A stretch of 64,000 bases of DNA from Bacillota bacterium (lineage in GTDB: Bacteria > Sysuimicrobiota > Sysuimicrobiia > Sysuimicrobiales > Segetimicrobiaceae). Positions 42,361 through 49,940 of this stretch are shown here, piece by piece. How positions within the stretch are numbered: the stretch's first letter is position 1; every line of letters begins with the position of its first letter. The notes below the pieces were generated by a model. The model was not told where the DNA came from. It was given only the letters and a program-made list of their open reading frames with translations, and ran no database searches. A program made the position numbers and the translations under genes. The DNA lies in assembly GCA_021324975.1 (NCBI GenBank), contig JAJPIA010000058.1:51939-115938 (forward strand). The letters run 5' to 3'.

Positions 42361-43670
42361 GGTAGACCTTCCTTCGCATCCCTGGCTGATTTCAGTCCCC
42401 ACGTCGCTTTCTGGGGCTTCCCGTTGGAAAACCCGCCCTTGCCGACTTGGACGAACCTCTCGGGGTGCCGGCGCAGCGCGGTCGTGGTGGCATTCTCGCT
42501 TTTACCAATGGCGGCAGCGATCTCGTCAACGGGAACTGGCTTGTTCTCGGCAGCGAGGCATGCCTCAATCAGCGTGACCGTTCCCGCTTTTTCGGATAGG
42601 GAAATGGACTCGGTGATGTCGGTCCTGTCAAATGTGACGAGATCGGGAAGTCGGCCTGGACGTCCGGTGATGGTGACTTTGAACGCCAGCGGCGCGTGCG
42701 ACCCATAGTTACTCTTGTACTGGGTCACCCCCAGCATCTTCGTCTGTGTGCGGAGATCGCCGTCGAACTTTTCCTCCACGTCATCCTCAAGGGTGAATTG
42801 CCAGGCGGTTCTGGCCCGATTCGGCCCCATGACGGACCCAAACGGAGACGATCGCTTCGAAGAAAACTCAGCCTTCGGGATGTGGTTGATCAGGATACTG
42901 GACACGTCAGGACCAAGGCTTCGAAGAACCGCATGGACGCGTTCGACGGTGCCCGACGTCTCGGGATCGGCGCCGGCCGCGGCGATGTACGAGTCGATGA
43001 CCACGAGGTTAACCTTGCGGCGCGAAACTTCAGCCCGCAGCCAGCGCGCGCACGCTGGAAGCGGGGCGACGGGCGCCACGTGGTCAAGATGGGGGACTGG
43101 CATTTCGTGACCGCGGCAGATGGCACGGAGGCGCCCACTCCCCAATCCCGCATCGTCTTCATAATCGACGTAGAGTCCCCGTACCGGACGGAGTGGATGG
43201 ATACCGGCAAACGACACACCCTGAAACATGGCGCCGGTATACGCTAGGGCGAACAGACTCTTCATCGATCCGCCGGGGCCATAGAACATGGCAACCTTAC
43301 CCGCCGGAACCAGGTCTTCGGAATCGATGAACAAGTCTTGAGACGCGGGGACGACGGTCGAAAGATCAACGACGTCCGGGGTGCGTCGGACGTGGGTAAT
43401 TGTGATCTCGGCAATCTGTTCAATAACATCGCCCCACGGAACTGTGGGGCCGCGCTTCGTTAACTCCTTGATGACGTGGGCGCGGCTTTGAGTGGCGAGA
43501 AGGTTGAGGCGGGTCCGGTGCAGGTGTGTGTTCGTGGCACTACGGAAAAGGATTTCCACCCAGATCGCGTCGCGGTCATCATCTGTGACGTCGACAATCG
43601 CTGCCACCGCATGCTGTTCCCACAAAAACTCCAGTGTGTCTCCGTGAGGCGTGACCGTGGGCTTGGCCAT
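42354..43670 (-). CDS. RepA-like AAA ATPase with C-terminal winged helix
   Basis: A 438-residue RecA-fold ATPase (AAA_25/RepA-helicase-like). Walker A is GPGGSMKS (131-138), followed by LYVDYEDD and the Walker B strand KVNLVVIDSYIA; ILINHIPK is the later sensor-like strand. The C-terminal 70 residues (TLIEACLAAENKPVPVDEIAAAIGKSENATTTALRRH) form a winged-helix DNA-binding domain. It follows the Prim-Pol gene by 2 bp, so the pair is a replication module: primase plus hexameric helicase-like ATPase. Its stop codon lies in the iteron array. Confidence 0.85.
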   Translation of the reverse strand: MAKPTVTPHGDTLEFLWEQHAVAAIVDVTDDDRDAIWVEILFRSATNTHLHRTRLNLLATQSRAHVIKELTKRGPTVPWGDVIEQIAEITITHVRRTPDVVDLSTVVPASQDLFIDSEDLVPAGKVAMFYGPGGSMKSLFALAYTGAMFQGVSFAGIHPLRPVRGLYVDYEDDAGLGSGRLRAICRGHEMPVPHLDHVAPVAPLPACARWLRAEVSRRKVNLVVIDSYIAAAGADPETSGTVERVHAVLRSLGPDVSSILINHIPKAEFSSKRSSPFGSVMGPNRARTAWQFTLEDDVEEKFDGDLRTQTKMLGVTQYKSNYGSHAPLAFKVTITGRPGRLPDLVTFDRTDITESISLSEKAGTVTLIEACLAAENKPVPVDEIAAAIGKSENATTTALRRHPERFVQVGKGGFSNGKPQKATWGLKSARDAKEGLPG

Positions 43671-43672
43671 GG

Positions 43673-44386
43673 TTAGACCTCGACTCCGCGGAGTGCCCGA
43701 GCCCGGTTGTGCAGGTTCGTGGACGTGACACTCTCGACGCACTGGCGGACTTCACTTGTGGGCATCGGTGGTCGATTTTTGAGATTCCAACCGACCAATA
43801 ATTCGTACACCTCTTCGGGGCCGAGTCCGTGGGCGATCAACCAGCCGACGAGACGTGTCGCGACAATGTTGCGTTCGCCCTCCTCGACGCCACGTAATAG
43901 GCGGACATACCCATCGGGTGGTGTGCGCTTCGCTGGTCCAACCTCGCGCTGTGCCGCCAGCTTCACGATCCACTCGGGCAGCGGGACGATCGGCTCATCG
44001 ACCGCGACCTCGTACGCGATCCCGTTGATGACGGACGGCGGGATCAGGGCGTAGGTCCGGTTGGATCGTAACTCCACGCCGGGCAGCATGGGCACGAGGG
44101 AATCACAGCCCCCGTGGCGGTAATAAAAGTGCCACCCGCCAGACGGCGTAAGGACGGTGCGCGTTCTGGGCAAGATCTGGCCGCGTAGCGAGTCCATGCC
44201 GCTGTCGTCCACGTCGATCACATCGATGCCCGACGCGTTGCCGCACAGCATCGCGCGGTTGTAGGGCGGGCAGGGGAACTCACGATCCCAGCGCGCCACC
44301 TCGTCGGGCGTGGGGTCGCGATGTTGGAACTGCGCCCACTCGATGGCCGCCTTCTTAGCGTTGGGCAAAACCGGGACTACCCGCAT
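43673..44386 (-). CDS. Bifunctional DNA primase/polymerase (Prim-Pol)
   Basis: A 237-residue protein of the archaeo-eukaryotic primase-like Prim-Pol family. The metal motif is GIDVIDVDDSG (Asp58, Asp60), the second motif TPSGGWHFYYRHGG contains His86, and the third region RSNRTYALIPPSVINGIAYE has the conserved strand and basic residue. The C-terminal region resembles the PriCT helices (RNIVATRLVGWLIAHGLGPEEVYELLVGWN). ATG 44386 overlaps the previous stop (TAATG). Such enzymes start replication of plasmids, phages and satellites. Confidence 0.88.
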   Translation of the reverse strand: MRVVPVLPNAKKAAIEWAQFQHRDPTPDEVARWDREFPCPPYNRAMLCGNASGIDVIDVDDSGMDSLRGQILPRTRTVLTPSGGWHFYYRHGGCDSLVPMLPGVELRSNRTYALIPPSVINGIAYEVAVDEPIVPLPEWIVKLAAQREVGPAKRTPPDGYVRLLRGVEEGERNIVATRLVGWLIAHGLGPEEVYELLVGWNLKNRPPMPTSEVRQCVESVTSTNLHNRARALRGVEV

Positions 44387-44646
44387 TACGGCCACCGTCC
44401 TTCCGTCGACGCATCAACGGTCTCGACGAGGTCGAGGACGACGTCGAGGAGGCGGTGCAGGTACTCGCGACGCGACTCAGCAAACCCACGCAGCGAGGCA
44501 TCGTCGTAGCCGCCGCGCCCCAAAAAGTTCACTTCATGGGGCAGTGTCGCGTAAAACTGCGCGGCCTCACGGAACATCTCAGGGGCATCGGCCCGTGTAA
44601 GGCCCGCCAGCGAGTGCCAGGGCCGTATGCTGCGTGGGATGGTCAT
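44386..44646 (-). CDS. Small hypothetical protein of the element
   Basis: An 86-residue, mostly helical protein I do not recognise (ADAPEMFREAAQFYATLPHE, SRREYLHRLLDVVLDLVETVD). Its stop overlaps the Prim-Pol start and its start overlaps the previous gene, so it is translated as part of the replication operon. Confidence 0.6.
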   Translation of the reverse strand: MTIPRSIRPWHSLAGLTRADAPEMFREAAQFYATLPHEVNFLGRGGYDDASLRGFAESRREYLHRLLDVVLDLVETVDASTEGRWP

Positions 44647-44990
44647 GACCGGACCGCCCTTTCGACAGCCTCTACCAAGGCAACGTGGGCGACAGCTTTG
44701 GCAAATCTCCGCTGGTCGCGCCTCGCTTGGGCGAGTTCACGCAGAAGTGCAAGGTGACGGGCCTGCGCCGGCGAGGTTTTCCGTCGAACGCTGAGCGCAA
44801 CCAACGCAGCCGGAACCCCGTTGTCCTCGGTGATCTCGGCAATGAGGCGGTGACGCAGCCGCGCTAACTGACGATGCCCGCGGGCCACGCCGAACTCAAC
44901 GGGGGAGGAGTCTGTCTGAGAACCCGCGAATGCGGTCCGAGATTGCGGGTTTTGGACCGAAAAGGGTATTCTTAAATTGCCGTTCGTCAT
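44643..44990 (-). CDS. Hypothetical helical protein of the element
   Basis: About 115 residues from ATG 44990, which has AAAGGA 8 bases upstream. The second half is strongly helical and basic (RHRLIAEITEDNGVPAALVALSVRRKTSPAQARHLALLRELAQARRDQRRF), suggesting nucleic acid or protein binding. No family recognised. It overlaps the next gene by 4 bp. Confidence 0.55.
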   Translation of the reverse strand: MTNGNLRIPFSVQNPQSRTAFAGSQTDSSPVEFGVARGHRQLARLRHRLIAEITEDNGVPAALVALSVRRKTSPAQARHLALLRELAQARRDQRRFAKAVAHVALVEAVERAVRS

Positions 44991-45080
44991 CGGACCCATC
45001 CTTTCTCCCACGGGGGAGACGTGCCGGGCGGTGCTTCCCGGGGGCAGGCGCCTCTAACGCCGGCCCCCAATTTATGACGG

Positions 45081-45413
45081 CTACTTAGCGACGACCCCCC
45101 TTTCCGACAGGCGAATGTCCCGATCTCGCAGTTTCTCTCCGATCCACTCTTCGAATTGCCGGCGTGGGATAAGGTAGGCAGACCCAATTCGTCGACTTGG
45201 TATCTCGCCGAGTCTTAGATATCGGTACACTGCAGGTAGTGACAGGCCGAGGACAGCTGCCACTTGTGGGGGACGTAGGAATAGAGAAGGATCCGCCAGG
45301 CGTCCCAGCAGGACGTCGATTTGGTCGATTCGATTGAGGTCTTTTAACTGGTGATCTCTGAGGGCCGGGCCTCTAACAGAAAAGCGGCCCGCAACCCCCG
45401 TCGATGCCGGCAT
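45081..45413 (-). CDS. Excisionase-like helix-turn-helix protein
   Basis: About 110 residues with an HTH_17 (AlpA/Xis/MerR-like) domain: LFLRPPQVAAVLGLSLPAVYRYLRLGEIPSRRIGSAYLIPRRQFEEWI. The wing sequence SRRIGSAYLIPRRQFEEWI is the classic excisionase-family ending. The start is uncertain; ATG 45413 is used, but the first 30 residues look less conserved and a later start is possible. It may be the recombination directionality factor for the tyrosine integrase or the regulator of the replication operon just downstream. Confidence 0.75.
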   Translation of the reverse strand: MPASTGVAGRFSVRGPALRDHQLKDLNRIDQIDVLLGRLADPSLFLRPPQVAAVLGLSLPAVYRYLRLGEIPSRRIGSAYLIPRRQFEEWIGEKLRDRDIRLSERGVVAK

Positions 45414-45604
45414 ACAGCACCTCCAGGTGGCTTGCGGACCGCACCGTGACCAAGGGCGCTTCGGAGAGATCTCCGTCGACGGGACTAGAACCCGTCGCAC
45501 CCCGACCCGTTACGCTGTGGGTACCGTTACACGATTTTACGCGGACCGGTAGATGTAGTTTCCGAGGCGGATGCTACCACAAGCGGAAACAGATTGCAAA
45601 TCAG

Positions 45605-45781
45605 TTATACGTAGCGGTAGGCCGTCCGACGATCTAACCCGGCCGCATCGATTGCCTGTTCTTTGGTTAACTTCGTGTCAGCGCTGGCACGAAGTTGGTC
45701 GTTCCGGATTCCTTGGACCGGTTCCAGTTCCCGAACAAGTTCCCCGATCCGCCGCATCGCGCGGAGCTTGATCTCGGCCAC
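45605..45781 (-). pseudogene. Remnant of a phage-type protein (short ORF, 58 residues)
   Basis: This frame is too short for the ORF track. From GTG 45781 it reads VAEIKLRAMRRIGELVRELE and ends in AIDAAGLDRRTAYRYV. AEIKLRAERRxGEL is a recurring motif of a longer phage protein group with a helical N-terminal part, which I recall being about 150-250 residues long. Here no matching N-terminal half precedes it (a stop lies about 60 bp further upstream), so I read it as a truncated remnant, though a short functional peptide is possible. Confidence 0.4.
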
Positions 45782-45909
45782 CCAGCCACACGTCCGCGAG
45801 ATCCGACCTGGCCGCGCTACTGACTTGTTGACGCAGCGCGTTCAGCGGCGTCGATCGCTGGGTCGAGCCTTCAATTGCCGCCCTAAAACGCCATTACTGG
45901 GACAGGCTC

Positions 45910-46089
45910 CTAGCGATCCAAGATCACCGCCACCACCCCGCCCAGCAGCACCAGCCCGAACACCGTCCCATAGATCGTCTCCAATACCGGCAGCGACCTC
46001 GGCCAAATCAGCACCACCGCGATCCCGATCATGATCGCCCACAGCATCGCCCCCGCAATCGTGTTCCGCAGTTCAATCCACGGGTCCAT
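45910..46089 (-). CDS. Small two-helix membrane protein of the element
   Basis: A 59-residue ORF just under the ORF-track limit. It starts MDPWIELRNTIAGAMLWAIM, and has two hydrophobic helices (MLWAIMIGIAVVLIWP and TVFGLVLLGGVVAVIL). Size and topology are holin-like, but no lysin gene is adjacent, so the role is open. It starts 9 bp after the stop of the secreted protein upstream. Confidence 0.6.
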   Translation of the reverse strand: MDPWIELRNTIAGAMLWAIMIGIAVVLIWPRSLPVLETIYGTVFGLVLLGGVVAVILDR

Positions 46090-46098
46090 GGTCGTGCC

Positions 46099-46518
46099 CT
46101 ACGGGAGGTTGGCGAACAACGCCTCGTTCGCCGGCCCCAGGTACGCCTGACACCACCACAGACCGTGTTCCGCCCGCACGGGGTAGCTGCCCGTCGTGTA
46201 ATACTCCGCCAGCGCCTCGCGGCACGCGACATACCCGCCCACCTGGGGATGCGGTCCCGCGGCCACCTGGCGCGTGTGGTCCTCGCAGTACCCCACTCCG
46301 TGTTCGGCCGCGGCGGGGTACGCCCCCTTCTGCTGCGCCCACGCCACCGCCTCGCTACACGACAGGAACCGCAGCCACGGGTACGCCGCGAAGTTGCGCA
46401 CGCTGTACGGGGCCTGCCCCTGCGGCGTGACGACCGACGCGGTGCCCGACACGCCCACCGCCACCACGACACCCACGGCCATCATCCCTGCCAGCACCAA
46501 CGCTGTGAGTCTCTTCAC
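46099..46518 (-). CDS. Secreted four-cysteine protein of the element
   Basis: A 139-residue precursor from a GTG start, with a signal peptide (RLTALVLAGMMAVGVVVAVGVSG) and a mature part of about 110 residues. Three similar Cys-containing units can be seen (FLSCSEAVAWAQQKGAYPAA, VACREALAEYYTTGSYPVR and LWWCQAYLG), plus YCEDH, hinting at an internal repeat with disulfides. No known family. It may modify the host surface. Confidence 0.65.
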   Translation of the reverse strand: MKRLTALVLAGMMAVGVVVAVGVSGTASVVTPQGQAPYSVRNFAAYPWLRFLSCSEAVAWAQQKGAYPAAAEHGVGYCEDHTRQVAAGPHPQVGGYVACREALAEYYTTGSYPVRAEHGLWWCQAYLGPANEALFANLP

Positions 46519-46688
46519 TGCACTCCCCCCTCTGTGTGGGTCCCCATCATACCAGGCCCGTAAGGTATCCCCGATCACCCGTTCGATCCGTTTGCTGAAT
46601 CAGATAGGCCGTCATGGAGGTACGAGGCTATGGCGCACCCCCCACCCCGGGGGTACGGTCGGGGGCGTCGCCTCGCAGGCGTCTCGCG

Positions 46689-46838
46689 CTACAGTCTCGG
46701 TGCTGATTCATACCACTGCAGGAACTTCGCCCATTGGCGTGCGTAGCGCCGCGATTGACGCACCACGCGCACCACGACACCGAGATTCAGCAGCACCACC
46801 ACCATCAGCACTGCGGTGCTAATGTGCGACCAGGTCAT
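46689..46838 (-). CDS. Very small single-helix membrane protein of the element
   Basis: A 49-residue ORF below the ORF-track limit: MTWSHISTAVLMVVVLLNLG, then VVVRVVRQSRRYARQW and an amphipathic tail. One membrane helix with a basic cytoplasmic end. It ends in TAG at 46689. Codon use resembles its neighbours. Function unknown. Confidence 0.5.
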   Translation of the reverse strand: MTWSHISTAVLMVVVLLNLGVVVRVVRQSRRYARQWAKFLQWYESAPRL

Positions 46839-46842
46839 GGCG

Positions 46843-47052
46843 TCATGCCTCCTTGGGCGCGCGTCGCTTGGCCCAGCGCGCGAGGGCGGCCTTGCGGGCG
46901 ATCGCCTGGCGCTGCGCCTTGGTCGTTTGCCGTTGCCGTGCTTGGATGCCCAGCGTGGAGATCTGCTTGCGGCGCTTCCTGGTCAGCTTGCGGGCGCGGG
47001 CTTTGCCGCCTTTGGCGGACTCTTCCCAGATCGGGTGTTTGGGCACCATCAT
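46843..47052 (-). CDS. Small very basic protein of the element
   Basis: A 69-residue Lys/Arg/Ala-rich protein. Motifs such as GGKARARKLTRKRRKQIS and AIARKAALARWAKRRA are typical of small phage and plasmid proteins with ARKAAxARW repeats, likely nucleic-acid binding. It is divergent from the serine recombinase; both promoters share the 100-bp gap. Confidence 0.6.
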   Translation of the reverse strand: MMVPKHPIWEESAKGGKARARKLTRKRRKQISTLGIQARQRQTTKAQRQAIARKAALARWAKRRAPKEA

Positions 47053-47066
47053 GGTCTGATCGTAGC

Positions 47067-47110
47067 ACGGGCAAGGTAGCTTGACAATACGGGCAAGGAA
47101 GCACTATGCT
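47067..47110 (+). promoter_or_regulatory. Promoter of the serine recombinase with paired direct repeats
   Basis: TTGACA (47081-47086) and TATGCT (47105-47110) are 18 bp apart. ACGGGCAAGG occurs at 47067-47076, before the -35, and at 47089-47098 in the spacer, 22 bp apart; each copy is followed by NAGC. The repeats probably bind a repressor, perhaps the recombinase itself. Confidence 0.65.
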
Positions 47111-47153
47111 GCAACAGGGACCATTCCGCAACACCGAACAGGGGGGACCGCGA

Positions 47154-47807
47154 ATGAAGGTCGCGATCTATGCCAGAGTCAGCACCGTAGACAAGGATCA
47201 GAACCCCGACACACAGCTGCTACCGCTGCGGGAGTACGCCGCGGCGCAGGGCTGGCAGGTTGTGGGCGAGTTCGTGGACCACGCCAGCGCGGCGAACCTC
47301 CGCAAGCGGCCCGCGTGGGCTGAGGTCATGCAGCTGGCGTCCCATCGTAAGGTCGCGGTGATCCTGGTGTGGAAGCTGGATCGCGCCTTCCGGTCGGTGA
47401 TGCACGCCACGGGCACGATCGCGAACCTGCGGCGCTGGGGCGTCGGCCTGCGATCGCTGACCGAATCGTGGCTGGACACCTCGAACACGTCGCCGGCCAG
47501 CGACCTCGTGTTCCATGTGCTGACCGCGGTGGCCGAGTTCGAACGGTCGCTGATCGGTGAGAGAGTCAGGGCGGGACTCGCCAGGGCGCGCAAGCAGGGG
47601 AAGACGCTGGGGCGGCGCGCGGCGCTGAATGGCGACCTCGACGCGTTGATCCCGGCGCTACAGGCGGGACAGCTGTCGATGCGGGACGTGGCGAAGCGGT
47701 TGGGCGTCCATGTGTCCACCGTGTCGCGGACGGTGGCGAAGCGGGACCTGTTGCGGAAACCCTATCGAATCGGGGCCTCGCCAGCCCGTATCCAGTACGG
47801 TGTTTGA
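47154..47807 (+). CDS. Serine recombinase (resolvase/invertase family)
   Basis: A 217-residue small serine recombinase. MKVAIYARVSTVDKDQNPDTQ holds the catalytic Ser10; WKLDRAFRSVMH, ERSLIGERVRAGLARARKQGKTLGR follow, and a C-terminal helix-turn-helix (SMRDVAKRLGVHVSTVSRTV) completes the resolvase layout. It is the only plus-strand gene in the element. It could resolve multimers, invert a segment, or have arrived as a separate insertion. Confidence 0.92.
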   Translation: MKVAIYARVSTVDKDQNPDTQLLPLREYAAAQGWQVVGEFVDHASAANLRKRPAWAEVMQLASHRKVAVILVWKLDRAFRSVMHATGTIANLRRWGVGLRSLTESWLDTSNTSPASDLVFHVLTAVAEFERSLIGERVRAGLARARKQGKTLGRRAALNGDLDALIPALQAGQLSMRDVAKRLGVHVSTVSRTVAKRDLLRKPYRIGASPARIQYGV

Positions 47808-47965
47808 TCTCAAACACGCGCCCGTTGCGCGAGAGGTCTTTTCGCAACACCGCGCGGCCCTTCGGGATCAGCACCGAGGGGCCGTTGCTTTGCCTGCCGC
47901 TAGGATCGCGCTACAGCGCGTCCAATGGCCCTCGATTGTATCGCAGACCGCCCATCCCGCTTCCA

Positions 47966-48056
47966 TCACTCGGGGTCCAACAGAATCCGCAGCAGGACCA
48001 GCGCGAGGAACACAAACGGCAGCCAACTGACGAGATCCCACAGGCGCAGGAGGCTA
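47966..48056 (-). other. Out-of-frame transmembrane tail after the 48054-48533 gene
   Basis: Just past the TAG of the preceding gene, the +1 frame reads TSLLRLWDLVSWLPFVFLA and ends in RILLDPE and a stop, a convincing membrane helix, but it has no start codon. The junction carries a run of five G residues. A +1 frameshift or a one-base sequencing error would append this tail to the upstream protein. Confidence 0.35.
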
Positions 48057-48533
48057 GTCCCCCACCGCCACGAGGTCAGGTTCGAGGACCGCTTCCGCTT
48101 CGACCAGGGCGTCGAGACTCAGTAGGCGCGTCGGGGCGAACGCCTCGGTGTCGTCCTCGTCGGGGATTGGCGCCGGCGCAATCCTGTGCGTCACCGCATC
48201 CTGGGAGTCGAGTTCGGGCGCTGGGACCGACCCGCCGCTTGGCCGCTTGCCCCACAATTCCGTTTCCCACAGATCCTTCGGCAGGTCCAGGATCGCGCAG
48301 AACAGCGCCATCCAACCCACGTCGCCATAGGGCAACGGCCCTAGCGTACTGTCGTCGTCAGGGTAGTAGTTGATCCACCGCACTTGCCGCCGGCCAAGCG
48401 TGGTCCCGTCCCGCAGCACGATCACCCTGGAGACCGGATTGAACGTCCCGTACCGCCAGCGGGATTCGCCTATCGCCTGGACCCGCACCGCGAACGCCCA
48501 CGTCGCCTGTTCCCCCCGCATGGTCCTGGGCAC
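48054..48533 (-). CDS. Hypothetical protein of the element
   Basis: A 159-residue protein without a recognised domain. The first half is mixed alpha/beta (TWAFAVRVQAIGESRWRYGTF, VRWINYYPDDDSTLGPLPYGDVGWMALF); the last third is acidic (IPDEDDTEAFAPTRLLSLDALVEAEAVLEPDL). ATG 48518 is an alternative start. Its 5' side abuts the second repeat cluster, which could regulate it. A membrane helix lies in the +1 frame just after its stop. Confidence 0.55.
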   Translation of the reverse strand: MPRTMRGEQATWAFAVRVQAIGESRWRYGTFNPVSRVIVLRDGTTLGRRQVRWINYYPDDDSTLGPLPYGDVGWMALFCAILDLPKDLWETELWGKRPSGGSVPAPELDSQDAVTHRIAPAPIPDEDDTEAFAPTRLLSLDALVEAEAVLEPDLVAVGD

Positions 48534-48539
48534 CCCCGT

Positions 48540-48674
48540 GTCACGTTATCCCGGTCACCCTATGCCCGGTCACGTTATTTCGTCACGCTATTTCGTCACG
48601 CGGCCCGTGTTACGATACCGTAACGCGTTACGGTATCCGTGACGATTCGCGTTACGATTCGCGTTACGGTTGCC
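48540..48674. repeat. Dense repeat cluster with a 24-bp perfect palindrome
   Basis: Three patterns lie side by side. GTCAC-type units followed by TAT (consensus GTCACGYTATTTC) start at 48540, 48554, 48569, 48582 and a partial one at 48595. A perfect 24-bp palindrome with half-site GATACCGTAACG spans 48614-48637. Three tandem 12-bp units follow (GTGACGATTCGC, GTTACGATTCGC, GTTACGGTTGCC; 48639-48674). The cluster covers the 3' end of the 48588-49169 gene and the leader of the 48054-48533 gene. It may be an origin, an operator or a partition site. Confidence 0.8.
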
Positions 48675-49169
48675 GGGCAAGGGCGGCAGCGCCGCCCGTT
48701 CCTCGTCGGTGAGATTCCGCAGCAAATCCTGCGCCAGGCGTCTGATCGCCCGTTCTACCGCGTCCCCGAGGCCCTTGCGGGGATCGTGCGGCTTGATCTT
48801 GGCGGCCAGGTAGCATGCCCACCAGCGCGCTTCTGGGCTGATCGTCACGCGCATGATGGTCTTTGTGGGATCGCCACCGCGCCCGACCGTCCTCGCAGAG
48901 GGGAACACGACCGAAATTGCCCGATCGTTTCTCCCACGGACAGCGTCGGAACAGCCTTGAGGTGCTTCGAAACGGCCCGGGGGACCAGCGCGGTTTGCGA
49001 CCCAGCGACTCAAGATCGGCCTAACAGCATCAAGCGTCTCGGGATCGACGTAGGGCAGGGGGTCCGCGTGCCTGTCGTTGTCCGAGGGGTTGACACGACC
49101 CGCGGGATCAGGGGGTTCGGGTGTAGATGTGTCCAGGGTTCTCACCGTTCTTGCCAAGGGTCTCGCCAT
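48588..49169 (-). CDS. Hypothetical protein of the element with repeat-encoded tail
   Basis: A 193-residue protein. The middle (TIMRVTISPEARWWACYLAAKIKPHDPRKGLGDAVERAIRRLAQDLLRNL) is helical and may hold a DNA-binding or regulatory unit. The C-terminus GNRNANRNANRHGYRNALRYRN is made by the underlying DNA repeats. Its start follows the preceding stop directly (TAG-ATG). Unknown family. Confidence 0.5.
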   Translation of the reverse strand: MARPLARTVRTLDTSTPEPPDPAGRVNPSDNDRHADPLPYVDPETLDAVRPILSRWVANRAGPPGRFEAPQGCSDAVRGRNDRAISVVFPSARTVGRGGDPTKTIMRVTISPEARWWACYLAAKIKPHDPRKGLGDAVERAIRRLAQDLLRNLTDEERAALPPLPGNRNANRNANRHGYRNALRYRNTGRVTK

Positions 49170-49940
49170 CTAGGGACTGTCGGGCGTCTGCGAGACGTGT
49201 AGCTGCCACACCCAAGCGCCATTCCACCGCTGCTGCTTTGTGGAGGCGATGCCCAGGCTGCGGCGGACCTGTTGGACGCTGTTCCAGTTGAACCCGTTGT
49301 CCGATGCCCACTGCATCATGTGGGTAGCGGGTTTCGGTCCCGCCAGGAGTTCGGCAAACAGGGCGCGCTGAATGGCGCGGTACTTCGTGGGCTTCGGGTG
49401 GGTACGGCGCCATTGGGCTTTGCGGCGAACCTGGGCCGCGTGGTTGCGGGCGATCAGCTGGTCGATTCTGGGATCGTGGCGGACCGAGACCGAGATCCGC
49501 GAGGGCAGGTCCTCGGGGATTGTGGCAACATCCGCCAGGGTGGTCACGATGCGCTGGAGGGCGACGTGTTGGGGCAGCGTCGCGTCCGCCCGCGCCGGCC
49601 ACGATTTCGGGACGCCTACCACGCCCGAGGGGGGAGATACCGGGGTCGAGGCCCGAAGCGGAGATTCCCGCGGCAGCGGCCGCGGATTTGCCCCAATGTG
49701 GGCATCGTGGAGGCGGTCCCTGGCGGCGCGTACGGCCTGTTCGTAACTGTAGTGATCCGCCGAGGGGACCCCGTGCCCCGCAGGCGCCGGTGGTCCGCCA
49801 TAGTACCGGGACCGCTGCCAGGCGCAGGTCGAACACTCGCCACCATACGATGGCCCGCCGCAGCGCGGGCAGCGCGCCGTCAGACCAGTCACCGAGATCC
49901 CCACTCGGCGCATCATCGGTTTGACGTCAAATGCCCTCAC
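49170..49940 (-). CDS. Zinc-ribbon protein of the element, possibly DNA-binding
   Basis: A 256-residue protein starting with GTG. An N-terminal zinc ribbon (CPRCGGPSYGGECSTC) is followed by a low-complexity linker and a basic C-terminal half (NHAAQVRRKAQWRRTHPKPTKYRAIQRALF) that ends in a possible winged helix (MQWASDNGFNWNSVQQVRRSLG). It overlaps the collar gene by 4 bp. It may be a late regulator or a packaging-related protein, but I know no family. Confidence 0.6.
   Translation of the reverse strand: MRAFDVKPMMRRVGISVTGLTARCPRCGGPSYGGECSTCAWQRSRYYGGPPAPAGHGVPSADHYSYEQAVRAARDRLHDAHIGANPRPLPRESPLRASTPVSPPSGVVGVPKSWPARADATLPQHVALQRIVTTLADVATIPEDLPSRISVSVRHDPRIDQLIARNHAAQVRRKAQWRRTHPKPTKYRAIQRALFAELLAGPKPATHMMQWASDNGFNWNSVQQVRRSLGIASTKQQRWNGAWVWQLHVSQTPDSP

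Noticed and set aside
42142-42402. ORF 42142-42402 minus, 86 residues
   Set aside because: It is a translation through the AGGATGACA repeat array (repeating Cys-His pieces) with no gene-like content.
45404-45637. Plus-strand ORF with STGLEPVAPRPVTL and a T-arm-like hairpin at about 45475-45498
   Set aside because: The peptide resembles those seen where ORFs cross tRNA 3' ends, and a T-arm-like hairpin is present, but no acceptor or anticodon arm can be built. Possibly a decayed tRNA fragment; not enough to call.
46835-47134. ORF 46835-47134 minus, 99 residues
   Set aside because: It overlaps the basic 69-residue gene in another frame and has no coherent composition; the 69-residue frame has the family-like ARKAAxARW motif.
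47566-47874. Minus ORF 47566-47874 (VLIPKGRAVLRKDLSRNGRV...)
   Set aside because: Most of it is antisense to the serine recombinase and becomes low complexity; only the first 35 residues look protein-like.
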